Below are positions 50,751 through 62,858 of a DNA stretch of 64,000 nt, one piece after another (the stretch's first letter is position 1; each line of letters opens with the position of its first letter). A program made the position numbers and the translations under genes. Source of the DNA: Pseudidiomarina sp. CB1 (GTDB taxonomy: Bacteria > Pseudomonadota > Gammaproteobacteria > Enterobacterales > Alteromonadaceae); the NCBI RefSeq assembly GCF_024752025.1, contig NZ_JANTPU010000003.1, positions 174,203-238,202 of the forward strand. The letters run 5' to 3'. The notes below the pieces were generated by a model, which did no database searches, was not told the origin of the DNA, and was given only the letters and a program-made list of their open reading frames with translations.

Positions 50751-51833
50751 ATGGAGCTCATGAGCGAAGAAAAAAAGCGTTCTGTACAAGCCATGACGGA
50801 CTGGGCGAGCAGATGTTTAGAAAAGCAGGGTGCGACACCGAATGTCGCACAAGCGATGGCGAAGCATTTAGTTGCCGGTGATCTGCTCGGCTTTCGCACC
50901 CATGGATTGCTGCGCTTACGGTATAATTTACAAGCGCTGCAAAGCGGCCAAACCAAGCCGAGTGGGCGCGCCGAAGTGCTGCAGCAACGTGCGGCGATCG
51001 AGCTTTGGGATGCTGACCTGTTGTCCGGTTTATATGTTGTGCCGCAGGCCGTGGCGCGCGCTATTGAGATGGCGCGCGAGTGTGGCACTGGTACCGTGGT
51101 TGTGCGACGTACACAACATGTTGCAGCATTGGCCGTCTACCTAGAGCAGGCAGTCGAGGCGGGTATGCTGATTCAAATGATGTGTAGCACGCCAGCACAA
51201 CAAGTGGTCGCCCCCTATGGCGCGAAGTCAGCGTGTTTTTCGCCGAATCCGTTCGCCATCGGCGCTCCCACACAAACCGATCCGATATTGCTTGATATGA
51301 GTTTGTCGATGACCGCGGCGGGTAAAGTGCGAACGGCGTTGGCCGAACAGCGGCAACTACCTTATGCGGCGCTGATTACGCCAGCGGGTGATTACAGTTG
51401 TGACCCCGCGACCTTTGTTGCCGATCCGCCAAGTGTATTGGCGAGTCTTGGTGGCAAAGAGCTTGGCTATAAAGGTACAGGTTTGAATTTGTTTAGTGAG
51501 TTGTGGACGTTGGCGCTGAGTGATTATGGCCGACAGGATGCGCTCGAGGCTGATGCAGATGCCAACACGGTATGGTTGCAAGTCGTCGATCCGACGGCTT
51601 TGGCACCGACCGGCGCATTTGAGCAACAGGCGAGTGCGTTGGTGGCGGCATTGCAAAATGCCGATCCCATTGACCCGCAACATCCGGTGCGCGTACCGGG
51701 AGCTGGCGCGTTGGCGACACGCCGGCGGCAAGTTGAGCATGGGTTAGAATACAGCGCAGCCACCTGGCGACAATTGCAGTGGTGCGCTGAATTTTGTGAA
51801 GAGCCGTTGCCTACGGCTGCAACCGCTCAATAA
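50751..51833 (+). CDS. Malate/L-lactate dehydrogenase family (Ldh_2) oxidoreductase
   Basis: A 360-residue member of the Ldh_2/YlbC family (PF02615), NAD(P)-dependent 2-hydroxyacid or ureidoglycolate dehydrogenases unrelated to classical LDH. Family features seen: GDLLGFRTHGLLRLRYNL near residue 44 with the catalytic His, VVVRRTQHVAALAVYLEQA near 115, PNPFAIGAP near 165, LDMSLSMTAAGKV near 185 and LGYKGTGLNLFSELW near 240. Substrate cannot be told. A nearby in-frame ATG at 50760 is an alternative start. Divergent from pfkA; the 3' end overlaps convergent pdxH by 23 bp. Confidence 0.83.
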   Translation: MELMSEEKKRSVQAMTDWASRCLEKQGATPNVAQAMAKHLVAGDLLGFRTHGLLRLRYNLQALQSGQTKPSGRAEVLQQRAAIELWDADLLSGLYVVPQAVARAIEMARECGTGTVVVRRTQHVAALAVYLEQAVEAGMLIQMMCSTPAQQVVAPYGAKSACFSPNPFAIGAPTQTDPILLDMSLSMTAAGKVRTALAEQRQLPYAALITPAGDYSCDPATFVADPPSVLASLGGKELGYKGTGLNLFSELWTLALSDYGRQDALEADADANTVWLQVVDPTALAPTGAFEQQASALVAALQNADPIDPQHPVRVPGAGALATRRRQVEHGLEYSAATWRQLQWCAEFCEEPLPTAATAQ

Positions 51834-52452
51834 GCCAAGACGTATCTTTCTGTAGGCGGTAAATAAAACGGTCATGCAGCCTGAATTTGCCGCCTTGCCA
51901 AAATTCAAACAAGCTGGGCTTGATGCGATAACCGCCCCAAGTTTTCGGCATCGGTACAGGTTGCCCTTCGTACTCCTCGGTAAGCTGATGATAACGGGCT
52001 TCGAGCTCGTCGCGGGTGGCGATCGGCGAGCTTTGCGCAGAAGCTAATGCGCCAAGTTGGCTGGCGCGCGGGCGACTCTGAAAATAAGCTTCGCTGCTGG
52101 CCTGATCGATTTTTTCAATGCGACCTTCAACACGAATCTGCTGTTCCAGCGGTAACCAAGCAAAGTGCATCGCTACTTGCGGATTAGCTTCGATGTCTTG
52201 GCCCTTTTGACTGGCGTAGTTGGTGTAAAAAATAAAGCCTTCGGCATCGACATCCTTCAGCAGCACAATGCGCTGATGAGGCTGCCCCTCACGACTCACG
52301 GTCGCGAGGGTGAAGGCGGTTGGATCAACCAATAAGCCACTGGCTTTCGCCGCACTAAACCAATCAGCAAACTGCTTAAACGGGTCGTCGTTTAGAACAG
52401 CGCGGCGTAACTGTGCGCGTTCGTAGTCGCGCCGCTCATCGTGTAACTTCAT
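51811..52452 (-). CDS. pdxH: Pyridoxamine 5'-phosphate oxidase
   Basis: FMN-dependent oxidation of pyridoxine/pyridoxamine 5'-phosphate to pyridoxal 5'-phosphate. The 213-residue protein shows the FMN-binding RIVLLKDVDAEGFIFYTNYA with SQKGQDI, QIRVEGRIEKIDQASSEAYF and SRPRASQLGALASAQSSPI, and ends with the C-terminal dimerisation region RLHDRFIYRLQKDTSWLIERL. It lies 9 bp downstream of the amidohydrolase gene, behind an AGAGG site, so it is probably in its operon. It overlaps convergent Ldh_2 gene by 23 bp. Confidence 0.95.
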   Translation of the reverse strand: MKLHDERRDYERAQLRRAVLNDDPFKQFADWFSAAKASGLLVDPTAFTLATVSREGQPHQRIVLLKDVDAEGFIFYTNYASQKGQDIEANPQVAMHFAWLPLEQQIRVEGRIEKIDQASSEAYFQSRPRASQLGALASAQSSPIATRDELEARYHQLTEEYEGQPVPMPKTWGGYRIKPSLFEFWQGGKFRLHDRFIYRLQKDTSWLIERLQP

Positions 52453-52461
52453 AGCTTACCT

Positions 52462-54141
52462 CTATTGTTGAGACTGTTGGTAGACCGCTTCGCCAGCGAC
52501 ATAAGTCGCTAAAACGTTGGCGCGCCATAGTTTAGCGCTATCGACGGCAAACGGGTCTTGATCAAGAACAATGAAATCTGCCCATTTACCCGGTTCTAAA
52601 CTACCAAGTACCTGCTCTTGCCCCGCAGCATAAGCCGCATCAAGGGTAAAGGCACGCAGCGCTTGCTCTAAAGTCATGGCCTCGTGGGCATACCAGCCAC
52701 CTTTTGGCTGATTGTCACGATCTTGTCGGGTTACCGCAGCATGAACGCCAAAGAATGGGTTCGATAGCTCAACCGGAAAATCTGACCCCGCTGCAACAAT
52801 GGTGCCTTGTTGCAGGAACGTCTGCCATGCATAAGCACCGCGCATGCGCGCTTTACCGAGGCGATCTTCGGCCATGTTTTTGTCGGAAGTGGCATGCGTA
52901 GGCTGCATTGAGGCAATCACATCGAGTTCGGCAAAGCGACTTAGGTCATCAGGATGGACAACCTGCGCATGTTCGATACGGTGACGAAGATTGCGTCCAC
53001 CAACCGTTTCGTACGCTGCGGCGAATTTATCGAGCGCAATCCGATTCGCTCGGTCACCAATGGCATGGATATTGATTTGGAAACCATGCGGAATAATCAG
53101 TTCGAACAGGTCTTCAATGGCACCAGGTTGGGTAACCAGCAGACCACGGTTATTTGGGTCATCATGGTAAGGTTCAATCAGCGCTGCACCGCGACTGCCT
53201 AAAGCGCCGTCAGTATAGATTTTAACGCTGCGCACGGTTAAGCGATCATCGTCTGTGGTAATCGGGCCCGCGGCGAGTAACTCTGGTAGGCTTGGCTCCA
53301 TTGCACTCAGCATCGCGTAAACGCGCACTGGCATTGCCTCAGCCGCTGCCAATTCTTGGTAAACCGCCAAGTTAGTGGCGTCAATGCCGGCATCGTGTAC
53401 GCCAGTAATACCCTCTGATGCTAAATGGTCGAACGCCGCTGTTAGCGCACGACGGTGATAGTCCGCATCTTTTTGTGGCAGCTTTTGTTCGACCAAAGCC
53501 ATGGCATTGTCGATAAGTACGCCGGTGGGTTGGCCATTATCATCGCGAATAATTTCGCCGCCTTCTGGGCTTACCGTGTTTGCTGTGATCCCCGCAAGCT
53601 CTAAGGCTTTGCTGTTGGCCCAACCGGCATGGCCATCGACGCGCGTTAACCACACCGGGCGCTCGGCCAGAAACTCATCCAGACTTGCAGTCGTCGGGAA
53701 CTTGCGAACTTGCCAATTTTCTTGGTTCCAACCGCGGCCAATGACCCATTCGCCGTTTTCGGTTTCGGCAAAGGCGACCACTCGTTCAACGGCATTTTGC
53801 TCAGACGTTGCCTCACGCAAGTCCACTTGCATTAAATTTTCACCGAGACCTAGCATGTGCCCATGCGCATCAATGATGCCGGGTAAAACGGTTTTGCCTT
53901 GCAAATCGATACGGGCAAGCTCGTTACTAGCAAATAATTTGCCTAAGACTTCGGCGTCACCGGTAGCAGCGACTTTTCCGTCCTTAACCACAAGACCATC
54001 AAAGCGTTTTAGTTGAGCGTTTTCGCCGGCGGTGCCGGTAAGCGTGTAACCCTGAAAGTTAAAATAAAGGGTCGATTGTGCATTTGCGGTGTAAGCGACT
54101 AAGCTAAATGTTAGTGCTAACAAGGATGATACAATTCGCAT
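52462..54141 (-). CDS. Exported YtcJ-like amidohydrolase (Amidohydro_3)
   Basis: A 559-residue protein with a signal peptide (MRIVSSLLALTFSLVAYTAN, cleavage near ANA). It matches the YtcJ/Amidohydro_3 group: PGIIDAHGHMLG near residue 84 with the HxH metal pair, GRGWNQENW near 127, GVHDAGID near 240, ALGSRGAALIEPYHDDP near 305, HAIGDRANRIALDK near 355 and AAGSDFPVE near 445. Relatives hydrolyse N-acyl or formyl groups; the substrate is unknown. It is one of three exported amidohydrolases in this window. Divergent from the response regulator gene, upstream of pdxH on the same strand. Confidence 0.88.
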   Translation of the reverse strand: MRIVSSLLALTFSLVAYTANAQSTLYFNFQGYTLTGTAGENAQLKRFDGLVVKDGKVAATGDAEVLGKLFASNELARIDLQGKTVLPGIIDAHGHMLGLGENLMQVDLREATSEQNAVERVVAFAETENGEWVIGRGWNQENWQVRKFPTTASLDEFLAERPVWLTRVDGHAGWANSKALELAGITANTVSPEGGEIIRDDNGQPTGVLIDNAMALVEQKLPQKDADYHRRALTAAFDHLASEGITGVHDAGIDATNLAVYQELAAAEAMPVRVYAMLSAMEPSLPELLAAGPITTDDDRLTVRSVKIYTDGALGSRGAALIEPYHDDPNNRGLLVTQPGAIEDLFELIIPHGFQINIHAIGDRANRIALDKFAAAYETVGGRNLRHRIEHAQVVHPDDLSRFAELDVIASMQPTHATSDKNMAEDRLGKARMRGAYAWQTFLQQGTIVAAGSDFPVELSNPFFGVHAAVTRQDRDNQPKGGWYAHEAMTLEQALRAFTLDAAYAAGQEQVLGSLEPGKWADFIVLDQDPFAVDSAKLWRANVLATYVAGEAVYQQSQQ

Positions 54142-54284
54142 GGCATTCTCTCTGTAGTGTTTATGACGATCAACGTATCGTTTATTTAAGGTTTATATTT
54201 GTTTACAACTATCGCTCACAAATGTTTCAAAAACGTATATGATCCGTGTAAACTGTTCACATACTAACAAGTGCGCAAAGAGCT

Positions 54285-54911
54285 ATGAAAATTCTAATAA
54301 TAGATTCTCAATTTTTTACTCGTGCTGGACTTATCCATCTTTGCACAAGCTACACTTCGGAGCTATCCATCTTCGAAGCGCCGACTTTTGAGTTAGCAAA
54401 TGAGTATCTACAACACAGTAGCCAGTATAATTTAATTTTTCTCGATATGGACTTACCTGATGCAGAGTTACGTCCAACCCTAGCGCAAATAAAACATTAC
54501 GCGCCAACCGCGCATGTGGTTCTTTTCTGCTGGCCACGACCGATGACCGAGATTCGTCAAGCCATGAGTGCTGGCGTACGTAGTTACTTACCCAAAGACT
54601 CAAGCGCCGAAGAAGCAAAGCATGCAGTACGCACTTTACTGCGTAACGATCGTTATGTGCCAGATGAAACGAAGCTAACCGATATGCCAATTCGTAATAG
54701 CCAAGCGGAAAATTTTCTATCGCCGCGGCAACTTGAAATTATGCAGCTGTTAGCACAAGGACTTTCAAATAAAGAGATCGCCACGATTCTCGGGATTACT
54801 GAAGGGACCATCCGCGTCCATCTTTCTGCTATATTTAAAGCGATTAAGGTTTCAAATCGCACTGAAGCAACGCTTTGGTATTTACTTCGTCAGAAACGAC
54901 TTGTGAGTTAA
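54285..54911 (+). CDS. NarL/LuxR-type response regulator, atypical receiver
   Basis: A 208-residue protein: receiver domain (1-120) and LuxR HTH (about 145-205, SPRQLEIMQLLAQGLSNKEI, TEGTIRVHLSAIFKAIKVSN). The receiver keeps the phosphoryl Asp in LIFLDMDLPD and the Lys in SYLPKDSS. The usual acidic pair near the N-terminus is reduced to ILIIDSQ and the conserved Thr/Ser switch is replaced in VVLFCWPRP. Signalling may therefore be non-canonical. No sensor kinase is adjacent, so it is an orphan. It is followed 4 bp later by the DUF1285 gene. Target genes unknown; the divergent amidohydrolase is a candidate. Confidence 0.87.
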   Translation: MKILIIDSQFFTRAGLIHLCTSYTSELSIFEAPTFELANEYLQHSSQYNLIFLDMDLPDAELRPTLAQIKHYAPTAHVVLFCWPRPMTEIRQAMSAGVRSYLPKDSSAEEAKHAVRTLLRNDRYVPDETKLTDMPIRNSQAENFLSPRQLEIMQLLAQGLSNKEIATILGITEGTIRVHLSAIFKAIKVSNRTEATLWYLLRQKRLVS

Positions 54912-54915
54912 CACT

Positions 54916-55434
54916 ATGCAATTACAGCAGCTTCTAAAATCATTAGAACTGCGCAATCACGCTCCCACCGAGCAATGGGACCCGCAGTACTGTGGTGAAA
55001 TCCCACTTCACATCGACGCTAATGGCAAATGGTTTTATCAAAACTCACCGATTGGGCGCGAACGCTTGGTTAAGCTGTTTGCCTCGGTGCTGGTGTGTGA
55101 GAACGGCGAACACTTTCTGGTGACGCCGGTCGAGAAGGTGAAAATTAGCGTCGCCGATGCGCCGTTAGTGATTGTTGCTTGGCAACAGGTCAACAACGAG
55201 CAGGGCAGCGTCATTCAAGTGACCACCAACGTTGATACCCAATACCCGCTCTCCGACGATTATCCGTTGTTGGTAAAGGACCAAGTCCCCTATGTGCAGC
55301 TTGACCATGGCTTAGTAGCCAAAGTGGCGCGTACGGTTTACTACCAGTGGGCTGAGCTGGCCACGCTCGACGAGGCCACACAAACTCTACAAATTACCAG
55401 CGGCAACAGTGTTTTTACTTTAGGCCATCTTTAG
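54916..55434 (+). CDS. DUF1285 family protein
   Basis: A 172-residue cytoplasmic protein of the DUF1285 family. The N-terminal motif WDPQYCGEIPLHIDANGKWF with SPIGRERLVKLFASVL and the middle DYPLLVKDQVPYVQLDHGL are typical. The known structures show a small beta-rich fold; no function is established. It starts 4 bp after the response regulator stop, so they are co-transcribed. Not otherwise informative. Confidence 0.85.
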   Translation: MQLQQLLKSLELRNHAPTEQWDPQYCGEIPLHIDANGKWFYQNSPIGRERLVKLFASVLVCENGEHFLVTPVEKVKISVADAPLVIVAWQQVNNEQGSVIQVTTNVDTQYPLSDDYPLLVKDQVPYVQLDHGLVAKVARTVYYQWAELATLDEATQTLQITSGNSVFTLGHL

Positions 55435-55508
55435 TCACAGTATTTGCCCACCGCAACAGCCTGCTATATTATGCGCAGCTTAGTTACGCGCAGAGGTAAA
55501 AGTACACT

Positions 55509-57522
<2,014 letters not shown>

Positions 57523-57549
57523 GGTAAAATTAAAGGCTTGTTCGGACCA

Positions 57550-58287
57550 CTAAAAGTTAGTGTTTAACGTGGCCTGTGCACTGGCACTTAACTCATCAAG
57601 ACCCAATGCATCGTAGCTGGCGATCATGATTTCCAATGCGCGTTGCGTTTCCGGTGTATCAGGAAAGCTCTCCAATACGTATTTGCCGCGGTTCGCTGCC
57701 GCTAACCAAGCTTTCCGTTTCATATAATATTCGGCTACCGCAAGCTCATATTTCGCCAGGCGACTTTTGATCGCGATCATACGCTGTTTCGCATCGGCAG
57801 AGTATTTCGAGTCTGGGAAGCGACGAAGTAACGATGTGAAATCGTTAAAAGCTTCCTCAGCTTTACTAGGATCACGGTCAGAGCGATCAATGCCGACAAA
57901 TTCTTGCACAGCATTCGAATCGGCACGTTGGTTAATCAACCCGCGCATATACATTACGTAATCGAGGTTAGGGTGATTTGGGTTCAGTTGCATGAAACGG
58001 TCGACTTCGGCTAAAGCTTTGTCGACGTCACCCAACTTATAGTTCACGTAAATTTTGTCCATCTGCACTTGGTGTGCGTAAGGGCCAAATGGGTAACGCG
58101 TTGAATGTTGTTGAAGGATACTTTGTGCAGTACTGAAATTACCGGCAGCGATACTGCCTTGGGCTTTTTCATAAAGTAACGCCGCATCATTGAGAACAGC
58201 TGAAGTGATTTCATCTTCATCCGGTGAACTTGAACATGCCGAGAGCATGACGGAAAGCGCTAACAGCAAACTAATACGCAGTTTCAT
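57550..58287 (-). CDS. bamD: Outer-membrane assembly lipoprotein BamD
   Basis: A 245-residue lipoprotein with lipobox LSAC (Cys18). It belongs to the BAM complex that inserts beta-barrel proteins. TPR-like helices fill residues 30-240 (AALLYEKAQGSIAAGNFS, TAQSILQQHSTRYPFGPYAH, LAEVDRFMQLNPNHPNLDYV, YELAVAEYYMKRKAWLAAAN). The N-terminus and YPFGPYA motif are typical of BamD/YfiO. Divergent from rluD, the conserved gammaproteobacterial order. Confidence 0.95.
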   Translation of the reverse strand: MKLRISLLLALSVMLSACSSSPDEDEITSAVLNDAALLYEKAQGSIAAGNFSTAQSILQQHSTRYPFGPYAHQVQMDKIYVNYKLGDVDKALAEVDRFMQLNPNHPNLDYVMYMRGLINQRADSNAVQEFVGIDRSDRDPSKAEEAFNDFTSLLRRFPDSKYSADAKQRMIAIKSRLAKYELAVAEYYMKRKAWLAAANRGKYVLESFPDTPETQRALEIMIASYDALGLDELSASAQATLNTNF

Positions 58288-58416
58288 AAGCAGTTGTTCT
58301 GATCTCTGTTGATTTAGTTTTGGTGCCTAGCCGACCAAACAGGTACACTATACACATCGAATTTGCATGCATTCTATCGCAGCCTTTGCTGCTTTCACAG
58401 GTCCATTGTCTATTTT

Positions 58417-59394
58417 ATGAGTGAACATATTGAATTAACGGGTACGGTCCCTGCTACGTGCAACGGCAAACGCTTGGACCAAACACTTGCGGAGTTGTTC
58501 CCTGACTACTCACGATCGCGGTTAAAAACGTGGATCACCGATGGTTGGGTGAAGGTTGATGACGTGGTCGTCGACAAACCTCGCGAGAAGGTTATTACGG
58601 GTATGACAGTTACCGTCAATGCTGAAATCGTTGAAGAACAGCGTTTTGAACCGCAAGCGATAGAGCTGAATATTGTTTACGAAGACGATGACATCTTAGT
58701 GTTGAATAAGCCAGCTGGACTCGTCGTTCACCCCGGCGCAGGCACCCCAGATGGCACTTTGTTAAACGCGTTGTTACATCATTTCCCAGCCATTGATCAG
58801 GTTCCTCGTGCGGGCATTATTCACCGACTGGATAAAGACACCACCGGCTTGATGGTGGTGGCGAAAAACGTGCCAGCGCAGACGCATTTAGTGGCGGCGA
58901 TGCAAGAGCGTGAAATCACCCGTGAGTATGAAGCGGTGTGTAATGGACCAATGACGGCAGGCGGACATATTGACGAGCCGATTGGTCGCCATCCGACCAA
59001 ACGCACGCATATGGCGGTGGTGCCGATGGGCAAACCGGCGGTCACGCACTATCGAGTAGTGGAGCGTTTTCGCAACCATACCCATTTGCGCTTGCGCCTC
59101 GAAACTGGGCGTACTCATCAAATTCGCGTACATATGGCTCACTTACGTCATCCGTTGGTCGGCGACTTTACCTACGGCGGTCGTCCACGGCCGCCACAAA
59201 ATGCGTCACCCGAACTGTTAGCCTACTTGCGTGGCTTTAAGCGCCAAGCCTTGCATGCCGCACGGTTGTCACTGCATCATCCAATCACGGGAGAATGGAT
59301 GAGCTGGGATGCCCCAACGCCGCCAGATTTTGTTGAGTTGTTGCAGTTGCTGCGCGCCGATCGGCAAAGCCATGGCCACGACGAACGTCACTAA
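58417..59394 (+). CDS. rluD: 23S rRNA pseudouridine synthase RluD
   Basis: Modifies U1911, U1915 and U1917 of helix 69 in 23S rRNA. The protein has an S4 domain (about 10-75) and an RluA-type catalytic domain with D139 in IIHRLDKDTTGLMVV, the same residue number as E. coli. I use ATG 58417 (325 residues); an upstream in-frame start at 58363 would add 18 residues not found in the family. The 3' end overlaps pgeF by 23 bp. Confidence 0.95.
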   Translation: MSEHIELTGTVPATCNGKRLDQTLAELFPDYSRSRLKTWITDGWVKVDDVVVDKPREKVITGMTVTVNAEIVEEQRFEPQAIELNIVYEDDDILVLNKPAGLVVHPGAGTPDGTLLNALLHHFPAIDQVPRAGIIHRLDKDTTGLMVVAKNVPAQTHLVAAMQEREITREYEAVCNGPMTAGGHIDEPIGRHPTKRTHMAVVPMGKPAVTHYRVVERFRNHTHLRLRLETGRTHQIRVHMAHLRHPLVGDFTYGGRPRPPQNASPELLAYLRGFKRQALHAARLSLHHPITGEWMSWDAPTPPDFVELLQLLRADRQSHGHDERH

Positions 59395-60100
59395 TCGCGC
59401 TTTCGGGATTGTCCCTGAATGGCGGTTGCCAAACGGGGTACAGGCTCGCGTCACGACCGTTGACGAACCTGGTAACCTTGCGGTGCATGTTGGCGATGAT
59501 CCAGCTAGGGTGATTCGCCATCGCCGTTTATTGCAACGGCAATTAGCCTTGCCAGTAGCACCAAAATGGTTAGCGCAGTACCACAGTGCAAATATTGTCC
59601 GTTACGAAAACTGTAGGGCTGGCGTTGCCGCCGATGCGATATGGGCGCAAAGTACGCCGTCGGTATGTGCGGTGTTGACCGCCGACTGTTTGCCAATACT
59701 TATGGTTAGTGATGACGGTGAGGTTATCGCCGCAATTCATGCAGGTTGGCGCGGTTTGGTCTCGGGAGTAGTAAAGCATACGGTAGAGGCGCTGCCTAAA
59801 TTGCCACAGCAACTTCATGCCTATATTGGTCCAGCAATTACGCGCGAGCATTTTCAAGTCGGCGCCGACGTTTACCAAGCTTTCGCACAGCATGGCTTAG
59901 CGGATAATGCGACGTTTTCTCCGCAAACCCAGCAAAAATGGCTTGCCGATCTGCCGTTACTTGCCGAGCGGGTGTTGCAAGGCTGTGGTGTGGAGCACGT
60001 CACCCAGAGTGGCCTATGTACCTATAGTGATCCGCGTTTTTCTTCCCACCGTGAGAATCCTGCAGCAGGGCGCATTGCCAGCTTGATCTGGAAAAGTTAA
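59372..60100 (+). CDS. pgeF: Peptidoglycan editing factor PgeF (YfiH family)
   Basis: A 242-residue member of the YfiH/laccase-domain family. In E. coli it hydrolyses UDP-MurNAc carrying L-Ser, preventing misincorporation into peptidoglycan; other members were called polyphenol oxidase or purine nucleoside phosphorylase. Metal ligand residues are in YHSANIV (His), VLTADCLPIL (Cys) and IHAGWRGLVSG (His). The ATG 59372 lies inside the rluD 3' end, and the longer open frame begins in antisense-independent rluD sequence. Order rluD-pgeF-clpB is conserved. Confidence 0.9.
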   Translation: MATTNVTNRAFGIVPEWRLPNGVQARVTTVDEPGNLAVHVGDDPARVIRHRRLLQRQLALPVAPKWLAQYHSANIVRYENCRAGVAADAIWAQSTPSVCAVLTADCLPILMVSDDGEVIAAIHAGWRGLVSGVVKHTVEALPKLPQQLHAYIGPAITREHFQVGADVYQAFAQHGLADNATFSPQTQQKWLADLPLLAERVLQGCGVEHVTQSGLCTYSDPRFSSHRENPAAGRIASLIWKS

Positions 60101-60108
60101 CTCGCGCA

Positions 60109-60138
60109 CTTGAAACTGCTTATTTTATACCCACATTT
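60109..60138 (+). promoter_or_regulatory. Predicted sigma-32 heat-shock promoter of clpB
   Basis: CTTGAAA (60109-60115), a 14-base spacer, and CCCACATTT (60130-60138) fit the sigma-32 consensus CTTGAAA/CCCCATNT with one deviation. It lies 39 bp before the clpB ATG and 9 bp after the pgeF stop. Confidence 0.75.
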
Positions 60139-60176
60139 ACGACAAGGACTTTTATCGTATGTGAGGTAGTAAAATC

Positions 60177-62750
60177 ATGCGTTTTGACAAATTAACCCAT
60201 AAATTTCAATTAGCCATCGCTGATGCGCAATCACTGGCATTAGGGCGCGATCACCAATTTATTGAGCCGGTGCATATTATGCACGCGTTGCTTAATCAAG
60301 ACGGTGGCACCCTGCGACCACTCTTAACTTATTTACAAATCGACAGTAATCGATTGCGGACAGAGTTGAGTCGTGCGCTGGACGGCCTGCCTCAAGTAGA
60401 GGGCGTGGGTGGCGAAGTGCAGGCGTCAGCGGCCACTGGCACGCTGCTTAATCTGTGTGACAAGTATGCACAAAAACGCAACGACCAATACATCTCGTCT
60501 GAGCTCTTCGTGTTGGCGGCAACCGAAGACAAGGGCAAGCTCGGCGATATTCTTAAAGGCTTAGGCGTGACCCGTGACAAAGTCGAGCAAGCCATTCAGC
60601 AAGTGCGCGGTGGCCAGAACGTTAATGACCAAAGCGCTGAAGACCAGCGCCAAGCCCTCGACAAGTACACTATTGATCTCACTGAGCGGGCGGAGCAGGG
60701 CAAGCTTGACCCAGTGATTGGGCGCGATGATGAAATTCGTCGCACAATTCAGGTGTTGCAACGTCGTACCAAGAACAATCCGGTGCTTATTGGCGAACCA
60801 GGTGTGGGTAAAACCGCAATTGTGGAAGGCCTTGCACAGCGTATTGTCAATGGCGAGGTGCCTGAGGGATTGAAACACAAGCGCGTGCTTTCGCTGGATC
60901 TGGGCGCGTTGCTAGCCGGTGCTAAATATCGTGGTGAATTCGAGGAGCGTTTGAAAGCGGTCCTTAATGAACTCAGTAAAGAGGAAGGGCGCATTATTCT
61001 CTTTATTGATGAATTGCACACCATGGTTGGCGCTGGCAAAGCGGACGGTGCAATGGATGCGGGGAATATGCTCAAACCTGCGCTAGCACGTGGTGAGCTG
61101 CATTGTGTCGGCGCGACTACCCTCGACGAGTATCGCCAATATATTGAAAAAGATGCTGCACTTGAACGCCGTTTCCAAAAAGTGCTTGTTGATGAGCCTT
61201 CCGTGGAAGACACCATCGCAATCTTGCGTGGTCTAAAAGAACGTTATGAGGTGCATCACTCGGTACAAATCACGGATCCAGCGATTGTGGCGGCTGCGAC
61301 CTTATCGCACCGCTACATCAGTGATCGTCAATTACCGGACAAAGCGATCGATTTGATTGATGAAGCAGCCTCGAGTATTCGCATGCAAATTGATTCCAAG
61401 CCGGAGGACCTCGATCGGCTTGAGCGTCGTATTATTCAGCTGCAGCTGGAACAAAAAGCGATGCAAAAAGAAGATGACGAAGCGAGTAAAAAACGCCTTG
61501 AAACCCTTGAGCGTGAGCTTGCGGATCAACAACGCAAGTATGCAGAACTTGAAGAGGTCTGGTTAAGTGAAAAAACTGCGGTGCAGGGAGCGCAAAATAT
61601 CAAAGCGCAGTTGGAAGAAGCGAAACGTGACTCAGAAATCGCCAAACGAGCTGGCGATTTAAATCGGATGTCGGAACTTCAGTATGGCCGCATTCCTGAA
61701 CTTGAACGTCAGTTGAAGGCCGCTGAAGAAGCTGAAGGAAAAGAGATGACCTTGTTGAAGAACAAGGTGACTGATGAGCAAATTGCCGATGTACTGTCGC
61801 GCTGGACGGGTATTCCAGTAAGCAAAATGCTCGAAGGTGAGCGCGAGAAATTATTGCAGATGGAAACGCAATTGCACCAGCGAGTGGTGGGTCAAGATGA
61901 AGCTGTGACGTCGGTGGCAAATGCCATTCGTCGTTCGCGTGCGGGCTTGTCCGACCCGCAGCGCCCGATTGGCTCGTTTTTATTCCTTGGGCCAACTGGC
62001 GTAGGTAAAACCGAATTGTGTAAGTCGCTGGCAGCGTTCTTATTTGACACTGAAGATGCCATGGTTCGCATCGACATGTCCGAGTTTATGGAAAAGCATG
62101 CCGTTTCGCGACTGGTGGGCGCACCTCCGGGTTATGTAGGTTATGAAGAAGGCGGTTACCTAACTGAAGCCGTGCGTCGTCGGCCATACTCAGTGATTCT
62201 GTTAGATGAAGTGGAGAAAGCGCACCCAGACGTTTTTAATATCCTGTTGCAAGTATTGGACGATGGACGCTTAACTGATGGGCAAGGGCGCACCGTCGAT
62301 TTTCGCAATACGGTTATCATCATGACCTCAAACTTGGGCTCTGATGTGATCCAAGAAAAAGCGCACCAGCAAAGTTATGATGAGATGAAAGCCGATGTGA
62401 TGGAGATTTTACAACATCACTTCCGTCCGGAATTTTTGAATCGCGTAGATGAAACCGTCGTGTTCCATCCATTAGCGAAGTCAGAAATCCGCTCAATTGC
62501 GCAGATTCAGTTAGCACGTTTATATAAGCGTCTTGCTGAGCGTGATTATCGACTTGATTTGAGTGATGCTGCGCTCGACCATCTTGCCGCCGCGGGTTTT
62601 GACCCAGTATTTGGTGCGCGACCATTGAAACGCGCGATTCAGCAAGAGATCGAAAATCCATTAGCACAGCAGTTATTAGCTGGGAAGTTACTGCCAGGTA
62701 AAGCTATCAAAGTAGATTACCAAGATGACGCAATTGTCATCAGCCAGTAA
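60177..62750 (+). CDS. clpB: Disaggregase ClpB
   Basis: An 857-residue hexameric AAA+ chaperone that rescues aggregated proteins with DnaK. Layout: N-domain (1 to about 145), NBD1 with Walker [15 protein letters not shown] near residue 204 and Walker [15 protein letters not shown] near 280, the coiled-coil M-domain (about 400-530, Glu/Lys/Gln rich) that binds DnaK, and NBD2 with [13 protein letters not shown] near 605 and [14 protein letters not shown] near 675. The standard E. coli length. Preceded by a sigma-32-type promoter. Confidence 0.98.
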   Translation: MRFDKLTHKFQLAIADAQSLALGRDHQFIEPVHIMHALLNQDGGTLRPLLTYLQIDSNRLRTELSRALDGLPQVEGVGGEVQASAATGTLLNLCDKYAQKRNDQYISSELFVLAATEDKGKLGDILKGLGVTRDKVEQAIQQVRGGQNVNDQSAEDQRQALDKYTIDLTERAEQGKLDPVIGRDDEIRRTIQVLQRRTKNNPVLIGEPGVGKTAIVEGLAQRIVNGEVPEGLKHKRVLSLDLGALLAGAKYRGEFEERLKAVLNELSKEEGRIILFIDELHTMVGAGKADGAMDAGNMLKPALARGELHCVGATTLDEYRQYIEKDAALERRFQKVLVDEPSVEDTIAILRGLKERYEVHHSVQITDPAIVAAATLSHRYISDRQLPDKAIDLIDEAASSIRMQIDSKPEDLDRLERRIIQLQLEQKAMQKEDDEASKKRLETLERELADQQRKYAELEEVWLSEKTAVQGAQNIKAQLEEAKRDSEIAKRAGDLNRMSELQYGRIPELERQLKAAEEAEGKEMTLLKNKVTDEQIADVLSRWTGIPVSKMLEGEREKLLQMETQLHQRVVGQDEAVTSVANAIRRSRAGLSDPQRPIGSFLFLGPTGVGKTELCKSLAAFLFDTEDAMVRIDMSEFMEKHAVSRLVGAPPGYVGYEEGGYLTEAVRRRPYSVILLDEVEKAHPDVFNILLQVLDDGRLTDGQGRTVDFRNTVIIMTSNLGSDVIQEKAHQQSYDEMKADVMEILQHHFRPEFLNRVDETVVFHPLAKSEIRSIAQIQLARLYKRLAERDYRLDLSDAALDHLAAAGFDPVFGARPLKRAIQQEIENPLAQQLLAGKLLPGKAIKVDYQDDAIVISQ

Positions 62751-62772
62751 CCTCATTGCTTAGACCAAGCTA

Positions 62773-62814
62773 TAGCAGCGAGCTGTAAAGCCTATTTATT
62801 GCGGCTCGCATGCT
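62773..62814. repeat. Large hairpin between clpB and pssA
   Basis: TAGCAGCGAGC and GCTCGCATGCTA form a stem of 11 pairs with one bulged base and a 20-base loop. No T-run follows, so it is a weak terminator, RNA-stability element or part of the pssA leader. Confidence 0.4.
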
Positions 62815-62858
62815 ATGCTATCCTGCACGGTCTTAACTATTTGTAATCAGGAAGCACT

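Noticed and set aside
54201..54253. GTTTACA/TGTAAAC inverted repeat upstream of the response regulator
   Set aside because: Arms are short and 39 bp apart in AT-rich DNA, so chance occurrence is likely.
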